From NCBI GenBank assembly GCA_038234815.1, contig JBBQSU010000043.1, forward strand, positions 1-24,958: 24,958 nt of DNA, in the 5' to 3' direction. Each line of letters begins with the position of its first letter. The stretch's first letter is position 1. Shown here one piece after another: positions 22,430 through 24,958 of this stretch. The DNA is from JBBQSU01 sp038234815 (GTDB lineage Bacteria; Planctomycetota; Phycisphaerae; Tepidisphaerales; Tepidisphaeraceae). Below the pieces are notes generated by a model, which worked only from the letters and a program-made list of their open reading frames with translations, ran no database searches and had not been told where the DNA came from. A program made the translations under genes and the position numbers.

Positions 22430-23650
22430 CTAGGCGGGTGCCTCCGCGAGCGGGGCCTGCTCCTTTGCCCGTGCCGACCAGTCTCGTCCGGCGCGGTACA
22501 TGGCTTCGGTGCTTTCAAGCGGGGTGTGCGGGGCGAGATTATTTCCTTCGCGGAGCAGGAATCGTCCACTGGCTGCGACGCCGGTGTCAAGAACGCGAGT
22601 GGTTTCTTCGTGAACAGCCTGCGGGGAAGCGTTAAGAAGCAATTCGACATGCGGGCCGCCTTGCAGGCGCGTTACCGGGCCAAGTTGCTTGCGGAGTTTG
22701 GCAAAATCGACTGGGAAGCCCATGTCAAAACAGTCGATGCGCAGTTCTCGCTGAAGCAGGGCAAAGTGTCGAGTGGCATCGCCGCAGAGGTGGACCCCGC
22801 GCGTTCCGTTGGGACTGAACGTGTCACAGAGCTTGCGATGGTGGGGCAGGACGAGTTCCTCGTACATGGGGGTGGAAATCAGCGCCACCGAATCATCGGC
22901 AAAGCCGTAGCGTTCGGACGTGAGAGGCCAGCCGGCATATTGTCGCCAGGCGGCGACTCTTGCGATGGTGGCCTCGGTGATGAAGGAGAGCAGGCGGGTG
23001 AGGCGATCGGGGTCATCGGCGGCCATTTCGCAAGTCTGGCCGGCACCGAACAGGTTGCAGGCAACAGTGAATGGCCCGTCGGTCCCAACGCCACAACCGG
23101 GCATGGTTGCGCGCACGGGCCGGCCACAGAATTCATCGCAGGCCGCCCGTTGTTTGAAATGGTCAAAGTAAGTTCGCGCTTTATTCATCAGCCCGCCAAA
23201 GGGATCGGGCAATCCGTTGCGCATGACGGATTCGGGATCGTCAACAAATGCCGGCTGGGTGTCGGGCACCTGGTCGTCGAAATATTCGATGGTGCAACCG
23301 AACCAGGCGGCTTCGTAGAAGTTCTGGAAATCGGGGGAAATGCTCCATGTCTCGGGACAGCCCAGCTCAAGATCCTGAAGCAGGTTGAACCGGCTCCAAC
23401 GAGCAAACTGAAGCGCCGTATCGTACATCGCGTCAGGGTCCTGAATGTATTGCTGGAAAGTCACCGTACCCGGATTGGCTGCCGGGTTGAACATGAAATA
23501 GCGCGTGTTGGTCCCCAGAAAGATGGGCACGCGGACCGTCGCCCGTCCCTGATTGTAATCGGCCCAAAGGGATTTGACTTCAGCATTGTGGGCGTCGAAA
23601 TCAAAATGAGAAAGTCGGTCGGTGCTACGGATGCCGGTGGATGGAGACAT
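22430..23650 (-). CDS. Uroporphyrinogen decarboxylase-fold protein (MtaA/CmuA-like, probable methyltransferase)
   Basis: 406 aa, longer than HemE (about 350). The C-terminal half carries URO-D family features: G-V-H-L-C-G-D-A-T-R-H-F, a D-x-G-F-P-V-D-F strand, and G-P-V-T-R-L-Q-G-G-P-H-V-E-L-L-L-N-A-S-P-Q-A-V, then R-F-L-L-R-E-G-N-N-L-A-P-H-T-P-L. The family contains heme-pathway decarboxylases and cobalamin/thiol methyltransferases; this divergent form, away from heme genes and with several Cys/His, is more likely of the methyltransferase type, but its substrate is unknown. AGGA lies 7-8 nt before the ATG. It is divergent from an AraC gene across 117 bp, which suggests it is the regulated target. 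Confidence 0.75.
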   Translation of the reverse strand: MSPSTGIRSTDRLSHFDFDAHNAEVKSLWADYNQGRATVRVPIFLGTNTRYFMFNPAANPGTVTFQQYIQDPDAMYDTALQFARWSRFNLLQDLELGCPETWSISPDFQNFYEAAWFGCTIEYFDDQVPDTQPAFVDDPESVMRNGLPDPFGGLMNKARTYFDHFKQRAACDEFCGRPVRATMPGCGVGTDGPFTVACNLFGAGQTCEMAADDPDRLTRLLSFITEATIARVAAWRQYAGWPLTSERYGFADDSVALISTPMYEELVLPHHRKLCDTFSPNGTRGVHLCGDATRHFALLQRELRIDCFDMGFPVDFAKLRKQLGPVTRLQGGPHVELLLNASPQAVHEETTRVLDTGVAASGRFLLREGNNLAPHTPLESTEAMYRAGRDWSARAKEQAPLAEAPA

Positions 23651-23661
23651 GGGACGTTCCT

Positions 23662-23721
23662 ATTTGCTGTCGGCGTTTTGGGCACTGGCGGCGCGATCGT
23701 CACGGGACAAGCATTTGCTGT
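23662..23721. promoter_or_regulatory. Direct repeat in uroD-like/araC divergent region (possible AraC operator)
   Basis: ATTTGCTGT occurs at 23662-23670 and again, same orientation, at 23713-23721, 51 bp apart start to start (close to five helical turns). AraC-family regulators typically bind direct half-sites. The left copy lies just upstream of the uroD-like ribosome binding site. Confidence 0.4.
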
Positions 23722-23767
23722 GGTTCCAATAGAAATTCCGAGACGCGTCAAGTTTTCGAGGCTCGGT

Positions 23768-24724
23768 ATGATAGACGAGAATATACGCCCTTCGCGGGGC
23801 ATCAGAAAGACTAGACGCGGTGTAATGCAATGTGCGCGACGGGTGAATAGTGCATCCGCCGGCTGGAAGCGGGTACAGCGCGAAGCCTATCAAGCCGGGC
23901 AGTGCCTGACCCCACTGATCGGCATGATCGGCTGGGCAAGATTTCGGAAAGCTCGGTACGAGTTGGGGCCGCACACGCATCCATCGGCGTTTGAAATCTG
24001 CTACATCCGGCAGGGCAGTGTCGAATGGTGGGTGGAAGAGCAGATATTCAAGGTTAAGCCGGGGCAGGTGTTTGTGACGCTTCCGGCCGAGCGGCATGGT
24101 GGGGTGGACGCGATGATGCACCCCTGCGAACTGCTGTGGGTGCAGGTGATTCCCCAGGCGCGACCAAGTCCAACCTGGAAGGCGATTTTCCACGACTTGC
24201 GCGCGATCAAACCGCGGGCGTTTGATGCTGGTCCTGACATCCCGCTTTTGTTTCGCCGATTGCTGGAAGAACATCGGCATCCCCAGGCGGATTCACCGTC
24301 GCTGATTTATGGTTTGGTGCAAACACTTCTGTTGCAGGTGCTGCGAGACGAACGGCAAGCCGAGCGGCTTAAGCGCGGCCGGCCTCTCTCGTCGCAGATC
24401 AGCCGCGCGCTGGCGTGGATGAGCAGTCGGGGCGCGGAGTCGTATAGCTTGGAGCAGCTTGCCCGCGAATCCGAACTCAAGATCAGCCAGTTCCATCGCC
24501 GGTTTCGTAAGGAAACGGGTTATTCGCCAGGCGAGTTTCGCACTCGCCAGCGGATCGACCATTCGCGGCGCCTGCTGAGGGACACACAAGCGTCGATCAC
24601 CGAAATCGCGTTGCGGCTGGGATTTTCCAGCAGCCAATACTTTGCCACGACGTTTCACCGGTATGTCGGCATTTGCCCGCGGGCCTATCGGCAGCACGTC
24701 GGCTCGAACGCCGGGGAATTGTGA
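23768..24724 (+). CDS. AraC family transcriptional regulator with cupin sensor domain
   Basis: 318 aa from the ATG at 23768, chosen because GAGG lies 6 nt upstream; the frame stays open far upstream (to 21917), but that stretch lies antisense to the uroD-like gene. An ATG at 23825 is a weaker alternative. The N-terminal cupin (about 50-150) shows L-G-P-H-T-H-P-S-A-F-E and V-K-P-G-Q-V-F-V-T-L-P-A-E-R-H. The C-terminal pair of helix-turn-helix motifs (about 225-310) reads L-E-Q-L-A-R-E-S-E-L-K-I-S-Q-F-H-R-R-F-R-K-E-T-G and I-T-E-I-A-L-R-L-G-F-S-S-S-Q-Y-F-A-T-T-F-H-R-Y-V-G, ending P-R-A-Y-R. It probably senses a small molecule, perhaps a sugar, and controls the divergent uroD-like gene. Confidence 0.9.
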   Translation: MIDENIRPSRGIRKTRRGVMQCARRVNSASAGWKRVQREAYQAGQCLTPLIGMIGWARFRKARYELGPHTHPSAFEICYIRQGSVEWWVEEQIFKVKPGQVFVTLPAERHGGVDAMMHPCELLWVQVIPQARPSPTWKAIFHDLRAIKPRAFDAGPDIPLLFRRLLEEHRHPQADSPSLIYGLVQTLLLQVLRDERQAERLKRGRPLSSQISRALAWMSSRGAESYSLEQLARESELKISQFHRRFRKETGYSPGEFRTRQRIDHSRRLLRDTQASITEIALRLGFSSSQYFATTFHRYVGICPRAYRQHVGSNAGEL

Positions 24725-24761
24725 TGAACATGCTCCAAGCACGAGGCGACTTTATCGAGGC

Positions 24762-24958
24762 TCATGGGACGTGTTCGAATGTGAACTCGGCGAGTGTGGA
24801 CGCTGCCGAGGCAAAATCACTGACGATGCGCACGCCGGGGAATTGGCTTTTGCATTGCTCGACCTGCGATGGATCGTCGTCGGGTTGCCCCCACATCCCG
24901 ATGATTACACGAGTTTCTGGGAGGCGGCGATGCAGCGTGTCATAGAGCCGGCGAAGTC
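24762..24958 (-). CDS. C-terminal fragment of an unidentified protein (cut by window edge)
   Basis: The last 65 codons of a minus-strand gene, convergent with the AraC gene (37-bp gap). It reads L-R-R-L-Y-D-T-L-H-R-R-L-P-E-T-R-V-I-I-G-M-W-G and later G-V-R-I-V-S-D-F-A-S-A-A-S-T-L, ending F-E-H-V-P. The R-R-L-P-x-x-R-V-I-I-G-x-W-G pattern recalls a small Rossmann/B12-binding-like C-terminal module attached to some AI-2E family transporters, but the fragment is too short to name. The reading frame is open to the window edge and has protein-like composition. Confidence 0.55.
   Translation of the reverse strand, partial: LRRLYDTLHRRLPETRVIIGMWGQPDDDPSQVEQCKSQFPGVRIVSDFASAASTLAEFTFEHVP

Noticed and set aside
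21917..23767. Very long open frame continuing upstream of the AraC gene (935 codons in all)
   Set aside because: Most of it lies antisense to the well-supported uroD-like gene and the rest crosses repeats; only the part from 23768 has protein family motifs.

Overview
The window is GC-rich, densely coded bacterial chromosome. I read it as a planctomycete, probably of the Phycisphaerae. This is inferred from the gene mix: a stand-alone prepilin-like protein with a G-F-S-L-V-E leader and an H-x-G-G-H-V-S-F tail, a TonB/VWA hybrid beside an ExbB with its own signal peptide, a solitary uroporphyrinogen-decarboxylase-fold protein with an AraC regulator, an Eis-type acetyltransferase, and KDO synthesis indicating a lipopolysaccharide outer membrane. 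No rRNA, tRNA, CRISPR array, intact insertion sequence or phage gene was found.

Left part (1-9412, all minus strand): ExbB/TolQ proton channel (cut by the window edge); a membrane-anchored VWA protein with a strong sigma-70-like promoter; an Eis-like N-acetyltransferase; rlmN with a prepilin-like gene overlapping its stop (ATGA); an HU-like gene followed 4 nt later by a bioF-type synthase; a small lipoprotein; and an EpsC-type serine acetyltransferase.

Centre (9526-15371, all plus strand): a phosphohexomutase (glmM-like), a family 57 glycoside hydrolase, an orphan sugar-binding lipoprotein, a two-domain pterin synthase-like protein with a degenerate first half, and a GT1-type glycosyltransferase 3 nt behind it.

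Right part: a convergent junction with a textbook terminator, then on the minus strand an ammonium transporter with a sigma-54 promoter match, kdsA (with terminator) and gltA (with a good sigma-70 promoter). A divergent pseudo-receiver gene follows on the plus strand, then galE on the minus strand. Positions 21431-22429 form a gene-free kilobase containing a perfect 32-bp palindrome, a 13-bp inverted repeat, two related repeat blocks 400 bp apart, an 11-bp tandem array and what may be the first 20 codons of a broken helix-turn-helix gene. The window ends with the divergent uroD-like/araC pair and the C-terminus of an unidentified minus-strand protein.

Functionally, several genes serve the cell envelope and sugar nucleotides (glmM, kdsA, galE, glycosyltransferase, ExbB/VWA), others core metabolism (gltA, cysE, bioF, amt). 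The least explained parts are the TonB-like VWA protein, the duplicated pterin synthase, the pseudo-receiver and the repeat-rich kilobase.
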